Shown one piece after another: positions 47,441-58,805 of a DNA stretch of 64,000 nt. Made by a program: the position numbers and the translations under genes. Under the pieces are notes generated by a model. It was not told where the DNA came from. It did not search any database and saw only the letters and a program-made list of their open reading frames with translations. Origin of the DNA: Pseudomonas sp. B33.4 (GTDB taxonomy: Bacteria; Pseudomonadota; Gammaproteobacteria; Pseudomonadales; Pseudomonadaceae); NCBI RefSeq assembly GCF_034555375.1, contig NZ_CP140706.1:549001-613000 (forward strand), given 5' to 3'. Position 1 is the stretch's first letter; the number at the start of each line of letters is the position of its first letter.

Positions 47441-48742
47441 TTGTTCTTTGAGCGCCACGGTGGTGGTGAGCGAGTGATCCTCGTTCACTTGGATGGACAG
47501 GACCCTGAGGCGCGCGAAGATCCGCAGGAGTTTCAGGAATTGGCTAATTCGGCCGGCGCCGAGACCGTTGCGTTTTTTAACGTGCCGCGTCATCGGCCAA
47601 CCGCCAAATACCTGATCGGCAGCGGCAAGGTCGAGGAACTGCGCGACCTGGTCAAAGCTGAAGAAGCCGATCTGGTGATTTTCAATCACATCCTCACGCC
47701 CAGTCAGGAACGTAACCTCGAACGTGTTTTCGAGTGTCGCGTGATCGACCGTACCGGCCTGATTCTCGATATTTTCGCCCAACGCGCCCGTACCCATGAA
47801 GGCAAGCTCCAGGTCGAACTGGCCCAGCTTGACCACATGAGCACGCGGCTGGTTCGCGGCTGGACTCACCTTGAGCGTCAGGGTGGTGGCATCGGCATGC
47901 GCGGTCCGGGTGAAACCCAGCTCGAAACCGACCGTCGTTTGCTGCGGGTCCGTCTGCGGCAGATCAAGGGTCGTCTGGAGAAGGTGCGCAGCCAGCGCGA
48001 GCAATCGCGACGTGGTCGCTCCCGTGCGGACATTCCTACCGTTTCTCTGGTGGGATACACCAACGCCGGCAAATCCACACTCTTCAACAACGTGACGAAA
48101 TCCGATGTCTACGCGGCTGACCAATTGTTCGCCACGCTGGATCCGACCCTGCGCCGTCTCGATATTGACGACCTGGGGCCGATCGTTCTGGCGGACACGG
48201 TGGGCTTCATTCGTCACTTGCCGCACAAGCTGGTCGAAGCATTTCGGTCTACCCTCGAAGAGTCGAGCAATTCCGATCTACTGTTGCACGTGATCGATGC
48301 GGCCGAACCGGATCGCATGTTGCAGATCGAGCAGGTGATGGTAGTGCTGGGCGAGATTGGTGCCCAGGACTTGCCGATCCTCGAGGTCTATAACAAACTC
48401 GATTTGCTTGAAGGCGTTGAGCCACAAATCCAGCGCGACGAAAACGGCAAGCCCCAGCGGGTCTGGCTTTCGGCGCGTGATGGCAGTGGTCTGGAATTGC
48501 TTGAACAAGCCATTGCCGAATTACTCGGCAGTGATTTGTTTGTCGGTACCCTGCGCTTGCCGCAACGATTCGCGCGACTGCGTGCGCAGTTTTTCGAACT
48601 CGGTGCGGTGCAGAAAGAAGAGCATGACGAAGAAGGCATCAGTCTGCTGGCCGTTCGTTTGCCCCGTGTCGAGTTGAATCGACTGGTAAGCCGCGAAGGA
48701 TTGCAGCCGATGGAATTCATCGAGCAACACACTTTGCAATAA
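47441..48742 (+). CDS. hflX: GTPase HflX
   Basis: Ribosome-binding GTPase that rescues stalled 70S and splits subunits under stress. 433 residues. N-terminal HflX domain with GSGKVEELRD, DRTGLILDIFAQRARTHEG and GGIGMRGPGETQLETDRR; GTPase motifs VGYTNAGKSTLFN, ADTVGFIRHLP and NKLDLLEG. The start is TTG at 47441, with GGAG at 47431-47434; it follows hfq by 12 bases. hflK starts 96 bases downstream. Confidence 0.96.
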   Translation: MFFERHGGGERVILVHLDGQDPEAREDPQEFQELANSAGAETVAFFNVPRHRPTAKYLIGSGKVEELRDLVKAEEADLVIFNHILTPSQERNLERVFECRVIDRTGLILDIFAQRARTHEGKLQVELAQLDHMSTRLVRGWTHLERQGGGIGMRGPGETQLETDRRLLRVRLRQIKGRLEKVRSQREQSRRGRSRADIPTVSLVGYTNAGKSTLFNNVTKSDVYAADQLFATLDPTLRRLDIDDLGPIVLADTVGFIRHLPHKLVEAFRSTLEESSNSDLLLHVIDAAEPDRMLQIEQVMVVLGEIGAQDLPILEVYNKLDLLEGVEPQIQRDENGKPQRVWLSARDGSGLELLEQAIAELLGSDLFVGTLRLPQRFARLRAQFFELGAVQKEEHDEEGISLLAVRLPRVELNRLVSREGLQPMEFIEQHTLQ

Positions 48743-48838
48743 AAGCCTGAAAAAGCGGTTGTGCCGCAACGGCAGGCATTCTGTAGCATTGGTCGGCGCG
48801 CCGTGGGTGCGTCTTTGCTTTATCAGATGGAGAGCGCT

Positions 48839-50011
48839 ATGGCTTGGAATGAGCCGGGTGGCAACTCGAATAATCAGGATCCTTGGGGTGGCAAACGCCG
48901 CAATAACGGCGACCGCAAGGGGCCACCGGATCTCGACGAGGCCTTCCGAAAGCTGCAGGAAAGCCTGAACGGGTTGTTCGGTGGTGGTAAGAAACGTGGT
49001 GATGACGGCGGTGGTTCGGGCAAGAGCAGTGGCGGCTTCGGCGGTCTGCTCGGCATCGGCCTCGTCGTGCTGGCGGCTGTCTGGCTGTACAGCGCGGTTT
49101 ACGTGGTCGACGAGCAGGAGCAAGCCGTGGTGCTGCGCTTCGGCAAGTACTACGAGACTGTCGGCCCGGGCCTGAACATCTACTTCCCGCCGATCGACAA
49201 GAAGTACATGGAGAACGTCACGCGTGAGCGTGCCTACACCAAACAGGGCCAGATGCTGACTGAAGACGAGAACATCGTCGAAGTGCCGCTGACCGTGCAG
49301 TACAAGATCAGCAACCTGCAGGATTTCGTGCTGAACGTTGATCAACCGGAAATCAGTCTGCAGCACGCGACCGACAGTGCCCTGCGCCACGTGGTGGGTT
49401 CCACCGCGATGGACCAGGTATTGACCGAAGGTCGTGAGTTGATGGCCAGCGAAATCAAGGAGCGTCTGCAACGCTTCCTCGATACCTATCGCACCGGTAT
49501 CACCGTCACTCAGGTCAACGTACAGAGCGCAGCGGCACCGCGTGAAGTGCAGGAAGCCTTTGACGACGTGATCCGCGCCCGTGAAGACGAGCAGCGTTCG
49601 CGCAACCAGGCTGAAACCTATGCCAACGGCGTTGTGCCGGAAGCCCGTGGTCAGGCCCAGCGCATCCTTGAAGATGCCAACGGTTACCGCGACGAAACGG
49701 TATCGCGCGCCAAGGGTGAAGCGGATCGCTTTACCAAGTTGGTCGCCGAGTACCGCAAGGCACCTGAGGTTACCCGCCAGCGTCTGTACCTGGACACCAT
49801 GCAGGAAGTCTTCAGCAGCACCAGCAAGGTACTCGTGACCGGCAACAAGAACGGCCAGAGCAACCTGCTCTACCTGCCGCTGGACAAAATGATTCAGAAC
49901 AGTTCGGGCAGCAATGCACCGGTCACCGGTTCGGCTGCCGCCAGCAACAACACGGACGTCACGCCGCATGTCACTGACCTGCCGCAGTCGCGTACAAGGG
50001 AGACCCGCTGA
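48839..50011 (+). CDS. hflK: FtsH protease regulator HflK
   Basis: SPFH/band-7 membrane protein forming the HflKC cage around FtsH. 390 residues. A Gly/Asn-rich cytoplasmic N-terminus (NEPGGNSNNQDPWGGKRR) precedes one membrane helix (about 62-82), then the SPFH domain (VDEQEQAVVLRFGKYYETVGPGLN region) and a long coiled coil with EDEQRSRNQAETYANGV. The C-terminal 30 residues are Ser/Thr/Asn-rich. ATG 48839 is chosen; the upstream frame lacks a ribosome site. The stop overlaps hflC by one base. Confidence 0.96.
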   Translation: MAWNEPGGNSNNQDPWGGKRRNNGDRKGPPDLDEAFRKLQESLNGLFGGGKKRGDDGGGSGKSSGGFGGLLGIGLVVLAAVWLYSAVYVVDEQEQAVVLRFGKYYETVGPGLNIYFPPIDKKYMENVTRERAYTKQGQMLTEDENIVEVPLTVQYKISNLQDFVLNVDQPEISLQHATDSALRHVVGSTAMDQVLTEGRELMASEIKERLQRFLDTYRTGITVTQVNVQSAAAPREVQEAFDDVIRAREDEQRSRNQAETYANGVVPEARGQAQRILEDANGYRDETVSRAKGEADRFTKLVAEYRKAPEVTRQRLYLDTMQEVFSSTSKVLVTGNKNGQSNLLYLPLDKMIQNSSGSNAPVTGSAAASNNTDVTPHVTDLPQSRTRETR

Positions 50012-50880
50012 TGAGCAATAAATCGCTGATCGCCCTTATTGTTGGCGTCGTTGTCGTGCTGGTTGGCTGGAACTGCTTCTACATCGTCGCTCAGACCGAG
50101 CGTGCGGTGCTGCTGCAATTCGGTCGTGTGGTTCAGGCCGATGTTCAGCCGGGTCTGCATGTGAAAGTGCCTTACGTTAACCAGGTGCGTAAATTCGACG
50201 CACGTCTGATGACGCTGGATGCACCGACACAGCGTTTCCTGACCCTGGAAAAGAAAGCCGTGATGGTCGATGCCTACGCCAAGTGGCGCGTGAAAGATGC
50301 CGAGCGCTTCTACACCGCGACTTCCGGCCTCAAGCAGATCGCCGACGAGCGTCTGTCCCGTCGTCTGGAATCCGGTCTGCGTGACCAGTTCGGCAAGCGC
50401 ACCCTGCACGAAGTAGTGTCGGGTGAGCGTGACGCACTGATGGCTGACATCACTGCATCGCTGAACAAGATGGCGGAAAAAGAGTTGGGTATCGAAGTTG
50501 TCGATGTCCGGGTCAAAGCCATCGATCTGCCGAAAGAAGTAAACCGCAGCGTGTTCGAACGTATGAGCACCGAGCGTGAGCGTGAAGCTCGCGAGCACCG
50601 CGCCAAGGGTAACGAACTGGCTGAAGGCATCCGTGCCGACGCCGATCGTCAACGCCGCGTGTTGCTGGCTGAAGCCTATCGTGAATCTGAAGAGGTTCGC
50701 GGTGATGGCGACGCCCAGGCGGCTGCGATCTACTCCAAGGCCTACGGCCAGGATCAGGAGTTCTACGGTTTCTACCGTAGCCTGCGTGCCTACCGTGAAA
50801 GCTTCGCGAACAAATCCGACGTGTTGGTCCTCGACCCGAGCAGCGACTTTTTCCGTTACCTGGAAAAGGCCAAACCTTGA
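50011..50880 (+). CDS. hflC: FtsH protease regulator HflC
   Basis: 289-residue partner of HflK, with an N-terminal membrane helix (SLIALIVGVVVVLVGWNCFY), SPFH domain (QTERAVLLQFGRVVQADVQPG) and a C-terminal helix with RAKGNELAEGIRADADRQRR. The complex limits FtsH access to membrane substrates. ATG 50011 overlaps the hflK stop. It is the last gene of the operon; a terminator follows at 50965. Confidence 0.96.
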   Translation: MSNKSLIALIVGVVVVLVGWNCFYIVAQTERAVLLQFGRVVQADVQPGLHVKVPYVNQVRKFDARLMTLDAPTQRFLTLEKKAVMVDAYAKWRVKDAERFYTATSGLKQIADERLSRRLESGLRDQFGKRTLHEVVSGERDALMADITASLNKMAEKELGIEVVDVRVKAIDLPKEVNRSVFERMSTEREREAREHRAKGNELAEGIRADADRQRRVLLAEAYRESEEVRGDGDAQAAAIYSKAYGQDQEFYGFYRSLRAYRESFANKSDVLVLDPSSDFFRYLEKAKP

Positions 50881-51193
50881 TACGGCGTTGACCTGAATCA
50901 TTCCGCCCGGCGGCTAATACCTCGGGCGGGGTGATCCTTTGGGAAAACGTGTGTATGATGCGGCAGCCGGGAAATTCCCGGCTTTTTTGCGTCTGCACGT
51001 TTGATTGCTGTTTTTTGTTGCAGGCATCGGGTTGAATGGCCCGAGAGTATTTCGAGGAAAGTGATGGGCGAAGCCGGTAACAGGCCTTTCGCCGCGTCGT
51101 TCATGCGCGTGCGTTTTGAACGGACCGATCATTTTCTGCTTCACTCAAGGCTCGCCCGCAGGCTGGCCGCCCGGATCAAAGGGGAATGGCGTA
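50881..51193 (+). other. Gap between hflC and hisZ: terminator and hisZ leader
   Basis: 313 bases. CCGCCCG (50906-50912) can pair with CGGGCGG downstream, then the terminator at 50965 and a leader of about 200 bases. I see no DUF2065 (YjeT-like) gene here, although one lies behind hflC in P. aeruginosa and E. coli as I recall. Confidence 0.55.
50965..50989 (+). terminator. Terminator downstream of hflC
   Basis: AGCCGGGA-AAT-TCCCGGCT followed by TTTTT. Confidence 0.92.
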
Positions 51194-52381
51194 ATGGCAA
51201 CGGTAGACCGCTGGCTGCTGCCAGATGGCATCGAAGAAGTACTGCCACCGGAAGCGGCGCGCATTGAAGTCGCGCGTCGTCAGGTGTTGGATCTGTTCCA
51301 GAGCTGGGGTTACGAGTTTGTCGTGACTCCCCATATCGAGTACCTGGAATCCCTGCTGACCGGCGCGGGCCAGGACCTGGATCTGCGTACCTTCAAGGTC
51401 ATCGACCCGCAATCGGGCCGGCAGATGGGTTTCCGTGCCGACATCACGCCGCAAGTGGCGCGCATCGATGCGCACACCCTGCGTCGCGAAGGCCCGAGCC
51501 GTCTGTGCTACGCCGGCAGCGTGCTGCATGCGCAGCCGCGTGCACTGTCGTCCTCGCGCAGCCCGATCCAGTTGGGCGCCGAGTTGTACGGCGACGCCAG
51601 CCCGAGCAGCGACGTTGAAGTGATCAGCCTGATGCTGGCCATGCTGCAACTGGCCGACGTGCCGGATGTGCACATGGATCTTGGTCATGTCGGCATCTAC
51701 CGTGGTCTGGCGCGTGCCGCCGGTCTGTCCGGTGAAGTCGAGCAGCAGTTGTTTGATGCGTTGCAACGCAAGGCCATCGACGAGGTCATTACCTTGACCG
51801 AAGGCTTGCCGGCCGACCTGTCCGGCATGCTGCGGGCGCTGGTTGATCTGTGCGGCGGCCGTGAAGTGTTGAGCGCCGCTCGCGAGCGTCTGGCCAATGC
51901 GCCGGCGCCGGTTCTGGCGGCACTGGAAGACTTGCTGGCGATCGCCGAGCGTCTGTCGGCGCGCTTCCCGGAGCTGCCGCTGTACTTCGACCTGGGTGAG
52001 CTGCGCGGCTACCACTACCACACCGGTGTGGTGTTCGCGGTGTTCGTGCCGGGCGTTGGCCAGTCCATCGCTCAGGGCGGTCGCTACGACGACATCGGCG
52101 CCGATTTTGGTCGCGCGCGTCCGGCAACGGGCTTCTCCACCGATTTGAAAACCCTGGTGACCCTGGGGCGTGCTGAGATCGAGCTACCGTCTGGCGGTAT
52201 CTGGATGCCTGACAGTACGGATGCGGCACTCTGGCAGCAGGTTTGCCAGTTGCGCAGTGAGGGTCAGCGTGTCGTTCAGGCTTTGCCTGGACAACCTTTG
52301 GCCGCCGCCCGTGATGCGGACTGCGACCGGCAATTGATTCAGCAGAACGGGCTATGGCAAGTATCGCCACTGGCTTCTTGA
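51194..52381 (+). CDS. hisZ: ATP phosphoribosyltransferase regulatory subunit HisZ
   Basis: HisRS-like protein without tRNA ligase activity that activates short-form HisG in histidine synthesis. 395 residues. Class II synthetase-fold motifs remain ([55 protein letters not shown]), while the anticodon-binding domain of true HisRS is missing. ATG 51194 follows AAAGGGGAATGGCGTA. hisG is not in the window, as expected in pseudomonads. purA follows after 54 bases, the usual arrangement. Confidence 0.95.
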   Translation: MATVDRWLLPDGIEEVLPPEAARIEVARRQVLDLFQSWGYEFVVTPHIEYLESLLTGAGQDLDLRTFKVIDPQSGRQMGFRADITPQVARIDAHTLRREGPSRLCYAGSVLHAQPRALSSSRSPIQLGAELYGDASPSSDVEVISLMLAMLQLADVPDVHMDLGHVGIYRGLARAAGLSGEVEQQLFDALQRKAIDEVITLTEGLPADLSGMLRALVDLCGGREVLSAARERLANAPAPVLAALEDLLAIAERLSARFPELPLYFDLGELRGYHYHTGVVFAVFVPGVGQSIAQGGRYDDIGADFGRARPATGFSTDLKTLVTLGRAEIELPSGGIWMPDSTDAALWQQVCQLRSEGQRVVQALPGQPLAAARDADCDRQLIQQNGLWQVSPLAS

Positions 52382-53725
<1,344 letters not shown>

Positions 53726-53746
53726 TAAGTCGTTGATGTAAAAACA

Positions 53747-53776
53747 CAAAGGCCCCTTAATCGGGGCCTTTGTCGT
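53747..53776 (+). terminator. Terminator after purA
   Basis: AAAGGCCCC-TTAAT-CGGGGCCTTT, then GTCGTTT. Confidence 0.92.
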
Positions 53777-53865
53777 TTATGCCTGTTGGACGGCATGACC
53801 TTTGCTGTGAATCTGTCTACAAGAGTGCCATCAAATTAATGGCGTCAGAAGTAGAGGTATTCACA

Positions 53866-55800
53866 GTGTCGGCCGTTCTCTCACTGTTACAAAGCCGTTT
53901 GTTGCGGCCCGTGTTCGTTACCCTTGGTATCGCCCTTTTGGTGCAGGTGCTGGTGGCCGTTGCCCTGACGCGGAGCACCGTCACGGCGCTGGAAGCTGAT
54001 CTGGCAGTGCGCCTCGGCGCCGACAGCCAGAAACTCTCGGGCGAACTGGAGCAGGCTGGGCGTGAGGTCACGTCGAGCCTTGATGCTTTGTCTGCCAGTA
54101 CCCGTCAGCGCCTGACTGCTGGTTTGTCAGCGCGTTTGAAGGACGAGCAGGCGCAGTTGCGTGCGACGCTGGAAAAGGATCTGAAGGATTCGGCCAATGA
54201 CATGGCCCAGTTGCTGGCCTCGGTTGCGCCGCGCGCCATGTGGGACAGCGACGTGCCGACCCTGTCCGAGTTCGCCCGCCGGGCCCAGCGCAATCCCAAT
54301 GTGTTGTTCGTGGTCTACGACGACGCTACCGGCCAGCACCTGACTCGCTATCTCAATCGCGAAAACCCGATCAACAAGGCCTTGCTGGAAAAAGGCCAGG
54401 GCGAGCGTGCGCTGGATAAAGTGCTGGATGCGGCCAAGAACGATCCGTCGGTTTACTACCTCGAAGCCTCGATCAATCCCAACGGCGTGGAAATCGGCAA
54501 AGTACTGATGGGCGTGTCCACGGCCTCGGTGGAAACCGATCTGGCGGCGCTGGACAAGCGCTTCTCGGCGTTGATCGCCAGCAGTGATCAGTTGGTCGGC
54601 GACAGTCTCAAGGGCGCCGCCGCAGACAGTGCCAAAGCCATGCAGTCGCGCCTGCAATCGGCGCAATCCACCGCGACCGAGATGAAATCCAATACCGCCA
54701 ATACCGTTCAGGAGGCGGCAGCTACCTTGCGCTGGCGCATTGGCCTGGGTCTGGCACTGGTCGGCTGCGGCGTACTGCTGTTGCTCGCCGTTGTGCTTGG
54801 TCATCGTGTGGTCAATCGCCTGAAGATGCTCAACGCAGCCATGGATGACCTGGCGGCGGGCGAGGGCGATCTGACCAAGCGTGTGCAGATCAACAGCAAG
54901 GACGAAATCGGCGACATGGCTTCGGCGGTCAACCGCTTTGTGGATAAGTTGCAGCCGATCGTGCGCGAGGCGGGCGATGTCGCGCAGCGTACCGGCGTAG
55001 AAATCGGCGCGATGACCCTGCGCAATGCCGGTGCCGATGCGGCGGCGGGCATGCAGCGTGATGAAGTGGCGGAAAGTCTGCGCGCGTTGTCGCAAATGGC
55101 TGATGAGGCGCAGTCGGAAAGTCACGCGATGCAAGCCGCGTTGAAGCAGGTGGTGGATATCCGTCAGGCCACTGACGAAAACACTCGCACGTCAGCCAAG
55201 GTCGGCAGCCTGATCGAAGCGTTGGCCGGGCAGGTCGATACCGGGGCGAAAGTCATTGAGCGGCTGGCGCAGCAAAGTGAACAGATTGAAGTGGTGTTGA
55301 CGGTGATTCACGGGATCGCCGAACAAACCAATCTGCTGGCGCTAAACGCTGCCATTGAAGCAGCGCGTGCCGGCGAGACCGGGCGTGGATTCGCCGTGGT
55401 GGCCGACGAAGTACGTGCACTGGCGAGCAAGACACAAAGCTCTACCGGCGACATTCAGGCGCACATCGTCGCTCTACAGCAGGGCGCACGTGAGGCTGTC
55501 GAGGCGATCGGTCAGGCCGGGCGCCAGGCCAGCGAAGGTTTGCTGGTGTTGCGCGACAGTGCGCGGTTGCAGCAATCGGTGCAGACGTCGGTCGAGCAGG
55601 TGCATGCGGCGATTGGCCTGGCGACGCAGGCTGCGGCCCATCAAGCGCAAGGTGCACAAGCGGTGCGCGGGCGGGTCGAGACGATTCATGCCCAGGCCGA
55701 GAAAGCGGCGCAGGCGGTGGTGGAAACCACGGCCAGTGGTAAGGTGCTGGATGGATTGGCTGCGCAACTCAAGGCGAGCCTGGGGCAGTTCAGGGCTTGA
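53866..55800 (+). CDS. Methyl-accepting chemotaxis protein
   Basis: 644 residues from GTG 53866. TM1 at about 15-35 ([20 protein letters not shown]), a periplasmic sensor of about 245 residues with helical segments and [22 protein letters not shown]2 at about 292-312, HAMP ([26 protein letters not shown] cut at its core), and the signalling hairpin tip [19 protein letters not shown] with [15 protein letters not shown]. Chemoreceptor; the ligand is unknown. GAGG at 53854-53857 fits the GTG; ATG 53839 is an alternative. It has no C-terminal CheR pentapeptide. It sits between purA and the iron system, absent here in PAO1 as I recall. Confidence 0.9.
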   Translation: MSAVLSLLQSRLLRPVFVTLGIALLVQVLVAVALTRSTVTALEADLAVRLGADSQKLSGELEQAGREVTSSLDALSASTRQRLTAGLSARLKDEQAQLRATLEKDLKDSANDMAQLLASVAPRAMWDSDVPTLSEFARRAQRNPNVLFVVYDDATGQHLTRYLNRENPINKALLEKGQGERALDKVLDAAKNDPSVYYLEASINPNGVEIGKVLMGVSTASVETDLAALDKRFSALIASSDQLVGDSLKGAAADSAKAMQSRLQSAQSTATEMKSNTANTVQEAAATLRWRIGLGLALVGCGVLLLLAVVLGHRVVNRLKMLNAAMDDLAAGEGDLTKRVQINSKDEIGDMASAVNRFVDKLQPIVREAGDVAQRTGVEIGAMTLRNAGADAAAGMQRDEVAESLRALSQMADEAQSESHAMQAALKQVVDIRQATDENTRTSAKVGSLIEALAGQVDTGAKVIERLAQQSEQIEVVLTVIHGIAEQTNLLALNAAIEAARAGETGRGFAVVADEVRALASKTQSSTGDIQAHIVALQQGAREAVEAIGQAGRQASEGLLVLRDSARLQQSVQTSVEQVHAAIGLATQAAAHQAQGAQAVRGRVETIHAQAEKAAQAVVETTASGKVLDGLAAQLKASLGQFRA

Positions 55801-55817
55801 TGTTGTCTGATCGGTCC

Positions 55818-55911
55818 TCTTCGCGAGCAGGCTCGCTCCCACAGCTTTGAGGGTGTACACAAATTTTGTGTTCGCCAACAATCATTGTGGGAGCGAGTCT
55901 GCTCGCGAAAG
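55818..55911. repeat. REP palindrome pair
   Basis: CTTCGCGAGCAGGCTCGCTCCCACA and TGTGGGAGCGAGTCTGCTCGCGAA as inverted arms, with a small palindrome ACACAAATTTTGTGT in the centre. Between the convergent chemoreceptor and permease genes. Confidence 0.92.
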
Positions 55912-55916
55912 CGGTA

Positions 55917-57482
55917 TCAGCGGCTCAGATACATCCGCGTCGTCAGCAGATATACAGGCAGCCCTGAAACCAGAATCAACAACGCTGCATAAGGTGCCGC
56001 CGCCGCAAACTCGACGTTCGCCGTATGCGCCCACACCTCGGTCGCCAGCGTATTAAGCCCGGTCGGGCTCAATAGCAACGTCGCCGTCAACTCCTTCATC
56101 GCATCCAGAAACACCAGCGCAAACGCCGCGCCCAATGCCGGGAAGATGATCGGCAGCGTCACCCGGCAAAACGCCGTGAACGACGAAGCGCCCAGCGTGC
56201 GCGCAGCCTCTTCCAGCTGTGGCGCAGCTTTGTTCAGAGCCGTGCGGATCGGCGCCTGCGCCAGTGGCAGAAACAGCAGCGCATAAGCGATCAGCAGCAA
56301 CCCCGACGTCTGGTACAGCGCCGGCACGTAGTGCAGGGCGAAATACACCAGCGTCAACGCAATCACCAATCCTGGCAGTGCATGCAGCAGATACGGCAAG
56401 CGCTCGGCCCAAATCGCCAGTTGGCCTTTGTAGCGCACCACCAGCAAGCCGACCGGCACGGCCAGCACCAGGCACAGCGCCGCACCGCCAAGAGAAAGTG
56501 CCAAGGAAGAAAGCAGCGCTTCAGTGATTGCTGCGACCGGGAATGCTGCCGATGAACCGACAGCCAGCCAATACGCCAACATCCCCAGCGGAATCCCGCT
56601 GCCGACAATCGCCAGCATCAGGCAATACAACTGACCGGCCGTGGCCCATGGCCCCAGTCGAACTTGCTCGGCCTGACGCGCTGCGCCTTGACCTGTGCGC
56701 ACATGTCGACCCTTGCCGCGCACGTGTAATTCCAGCCACAACAACACCAGACACAACGCCAGCAAAACGGCCGAAAGCATCGCCGCGTTGGCGTTGCTGA
56801 ATTCCAGTTCGAATTGCTGATAGATCGCTGTGGTGAAGGTTTGCAGGCCGATGATCGACAGTGCGCCGAATTCCACCAGCATGTGCAAAGCAATCAACAG
56901 CGAACCGGCCAGCAGTGATGGCCAGAGCAGCGGCAGCGTAACCCGAAAAAACACGCCCCAGCGATTCTGCCCGAGGGTGCGGGCGGATTCTTCAAGGGAC
57001 GGATCAAGATTGCGCAGGGTTGCCGCCACAGGCAGGAAGATCAACGGATATTTCGACAGGCTCATCACCAGAATCGCCCCGCCTAGGCCTTCGAACTGCG
57101 CGCTCAAAGAAACCCAGGTGAAGCTGCTGACAAACGCCGGCACCGCGAACGGCAGGCACAGAATCACGCCCCACAGACGTCGTCCCGGCAAATTGCTCCG
57201 CTCCAGCAGCCAGGCCAGCGACAGACCGATCACGCCACACGTAAGGGTCACGCCGACCATCAACGCCAAGGTGTTGCGCAGCAGGCCGAACACATACGGG
57301 CGCCACAACAAGTGCAGCGCTTCGGCCCAACCGGCCTGCCAGGCTTTCAGTCCGACGTAGGCCAGCGGCAACAGGCTCATCACCACCAAAAGCAATACCG
57401 GCAGCACCAGCCAGATCGATGGTCGCTTGCGCTTTGGTACGTAACCCCCGCGCGCGGCGGGGGCGGATAACGATGCGGCCAT
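55917..57482 (-). CDS. Iron(III) ABC transporter permease (FbpB/HitB-like)
   Basis: 521-residue inner-membrane protein with about 12 helices, a fusion of two binding-protein-dependent permease halves. Each half has the EAA-type loop: EESARTLGQNRWGVFFRVTLP in the first (cut here) and EEAARTLGASSFTAFCRVTLP in the second. The N-terminus is cytoplasmic and basic (GGYVPKRKRPSIW). ATG 57482 overlaps the stop of the binding-protein gene by one base, so they are coupled. No ATPase gene is adjacent; it must be supplied from elsewhere, as I recall for the PA5216/PA5217 pair. Confidence 0.9.
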   Translation of the reverse strand: MAASLSAPAARGGYVPKRKRPSIWLVLPVLLLVVMSLLPLAYVGLKAWQAGWAEALHLLWRPYVFGLLRNTLALMVGVTLTCGVIGLSLAWLLERSNLPGRRLWGVILCLPFAVPAFVSSFTWVSLSAQFEGLGGAILVMSLSKYPLIFLPVAATLRNLDPSLEESARTLGQNRWGVFFRVTLPLLWPSLLAGSLLIALHMLVEFGALSIIGLQTFTTAIYQQFELEFSNANAAMLSAVLLALCLVLLWLELHVRGKGRHVRTGQGAARQAEQVRLGPWATAGQLYCLMLAIVGSGIPLGMLAYWLAVGSSAAFPVAAITEALLSSLALSLGGAALCLVLAVPVGLLVVRYKGQLAIWAERLPYLLHALPGLVIALTLVYFALHYVPALYQTSGLLLIAYALLFLPLAQAPIRTALNKAAPQLEEAARTLGASSFTAFCRVTLPIIFPALGAAFALVFLDAMKELTATLLLSPTGLNTLATEVWAHTANVEFAAAAPYAALLILVSGLPVYLLTTRMYLSR

Positions 57483-58492
57483 CAGTTCAAGCCAACTTCA
57501 CGTTCCAGTTCCAGTGCTTCTTCGGCATTGCCCAGATCGGCTGGCGTGACGTTCGGCGCTTCCAGTTCGCTGAACGGCTTGAGCCCGCGATCCGACTCCA
57601 TGCCTTTGTGCAGTGGGTATTCGGCGGTGGTCTGAGTGATCACGCGCTGACCTTCTTCGCTGGCCATGTAGGCGAGGAATTGCTGGGCTTCTTTTGGATG
57701 TTTGCTGGATTTCAGCACGGCAGCGCTGGATACGGTGATCAAGCCGCCGACGTCGCCGCCGGTGAAGTAATGCAGTTTCGAATCCAGTTTGCCTTTCTCG
57801 CGTTGCAGTGCGAACCAGTAGTAGTTGTTCACCAGCACGGTAGCGACTTCGCCGTTTTCCACAGCTTTAAGGGCGACCATGTTGTTGCTGTAGGTCTTGC
57901 CGAAGGCGCGCAGGCCGGTCAGCCATTCCTCGGCGGCATCGCGACCGTGCATCTTGATAATGGCGACGGCTTGTTCCTGGAAAGCGCCGCTGGTTGGTAC
58001 GAAACCGACTTTGCCTTGCCATTGCGGATCGGAGAACTCCATCACCGATTTCGGCAGGTCTTTTTCATTGACCAGTTTCGGGTTGTAGGCGACCACGCGA
58101 ACCCGCGCTGTCACACCGATCCAGGTGCCGTTACCGGCGACATATTTTTCCGGCAGAACGGCCAGCGTCGCGTCATCGGTCTTGGCCAGCAGGCCCAGTT
58201 CGCCGAGATTGTTCAGCGGTGGCGACTCTTCGGTGTAGATCACGTCGGCGGGAGAGCGATCGCCTTCTTCGATGACCTGGCTGGCCAGCTGATTGCTGCT
58301 GCCTTTGCGTACGTTGACGTGAATGCCGGTCTTGGCTTCGAAGGCTTTGGCGATCGCGTCGCCGACTTCCTTGTGCTGGCCATTGTAGAGAGTCAGGGAA
58401 ACCGCATCGGCAGCCTGGGTGAGGGGAGTGGCGAGCGCCAGGCCGAGGAGAGTAATGGTCAAGCCTCGGCGCAGGGTATTTCGAAACGTCAT
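57482..58492 (-). CDS. Iron(III) ABC transporter periplasmic binding protein (FbpA/HitA-like)
   Basis: 336 residues with a signal peptide (RRGLTITLLGLALATPLTQAADA). The Fbp-type features are SLTLYNGQHKEVGDAI (first lobe, His and Glu ligand region), YTEESPPLNN and the tyrosine pair VNNYYWFALQ that binds ferric ion in FbpA. It is the first gene of a two-gene unit with the permease. The upstream sequence has a palindrome that may be a Fur site. Iron specificity rests on the YYW pair and is likely but not proven. Confidence 0.9.
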   Translation of the reverse strand: MTFRNTLRRGLTITLLGLALATPLTQAADAVSLTLYNGQHKEVGDAIAKAFEAKTGIHVNVRKGSSNQLASQVIEEGDRSPADVIYTEESPPLNNLGELGLLAKTDDATLAVLPEKYVAGNGTWIGVTARVRVVAYNPKLVNEKDLPKSVMEFSDPQWQGKVGFVPTSGAFQEQAVAIIKMHGRDAAEEWLTGLRAFGKTYSNNMVALKAVENGEVATVLVNNYYWFALQREKGKLDSKLHYFTGGDVGGLITVSSAAVLKSSKHPKEAQQFLAYMASEEGQRVITQTTAEYPLHKGMESDRGLKPFSELEAPNVTPADLGNAEEALELEREVGLN

Positions 58493-58529
58493 TCGCAGGG
58501 TTCCTCACTGTCGCATTGCAAAAACTTGC

Positions 58530-58551
58530 AACAATGATAAACGATATTGTT
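58530..58551 (-). promoter_or_regulatory. Palindrome upstream of the iron-binding-protein gene, possible Fur site
   Basis: AACAAT-GATAAACGAT-ATTGTT: perfect six-base arms around a GATAAACGAT centre that resembles the GATAAT hexamers of a Fur box. It lies 38 bases before the ATG on the minus strand, in the expected promoter zone. Confidence 0.5.
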
Positions 58552-58625
58552 TCTCAAGTGCGCCTTGCGGTGGGGTTGGCGTTTTGATAGGCGGGGCAGG
58601 GATAAATTTCTGGAAGCCAGAAACG

Positions 58626-58650
58626 CAAAAACCCGCTTTCGCGGGTTTCT
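58626..58650 (-). terminator. Terminator of the first tRNA-Leu gene
   Basis: AAAACCCGC-TTTC-GCGGGTTT; on the minus strand the stem is followed by TTTTTGCG, 35 bases past the tRNA 3' end. Confidence 0.9.
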
Positions 58651-58683
58651 GTGAAACTCAAGGCCGTAACCTTGAATTTGAAT

Positions 58684-58770
58684 TGGTGCCCAGAAGAAGA
58701 CTCGAACTTCCACGACCTTGCGGTCACCAGCACCTGAAGCTGGCGTGTCTACCAATTTCACCATCTGGGC
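58684..58770 (-). tRNA. tRNA-Leu(CAG), downstream copy
   Basis: 87 nt with the CCA end encoded (3' end at 58684). Minus-strand sequence begins GCCCAGATGGTGAAATTGG and ends TTCTGGGCACCA; the acceptor stem GCCCAGA pairs with TCTGGGC. The anticodon stem CCAGC/GCTGG encloses loop TTCAGGT, anticodon CAG, reading CTG. Long variable arm GACC-GCAA-GGTC and T-loop GTTCGAGTC confirm a class II tRNA-Leu. Confidence 0.97.
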
Positions 58771-58805
58771 AATCATCGCTAGCGTTGCCGCTGTTGATGT
58801 GGCGC

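Noticed and set aside
51064..51267. Open frame in the hisZ leader (MGEAGNRPF...)
   Set aside because: Runs into hisZ in another frame, Arg-rich, no similarity to DUF2065 or any known family.
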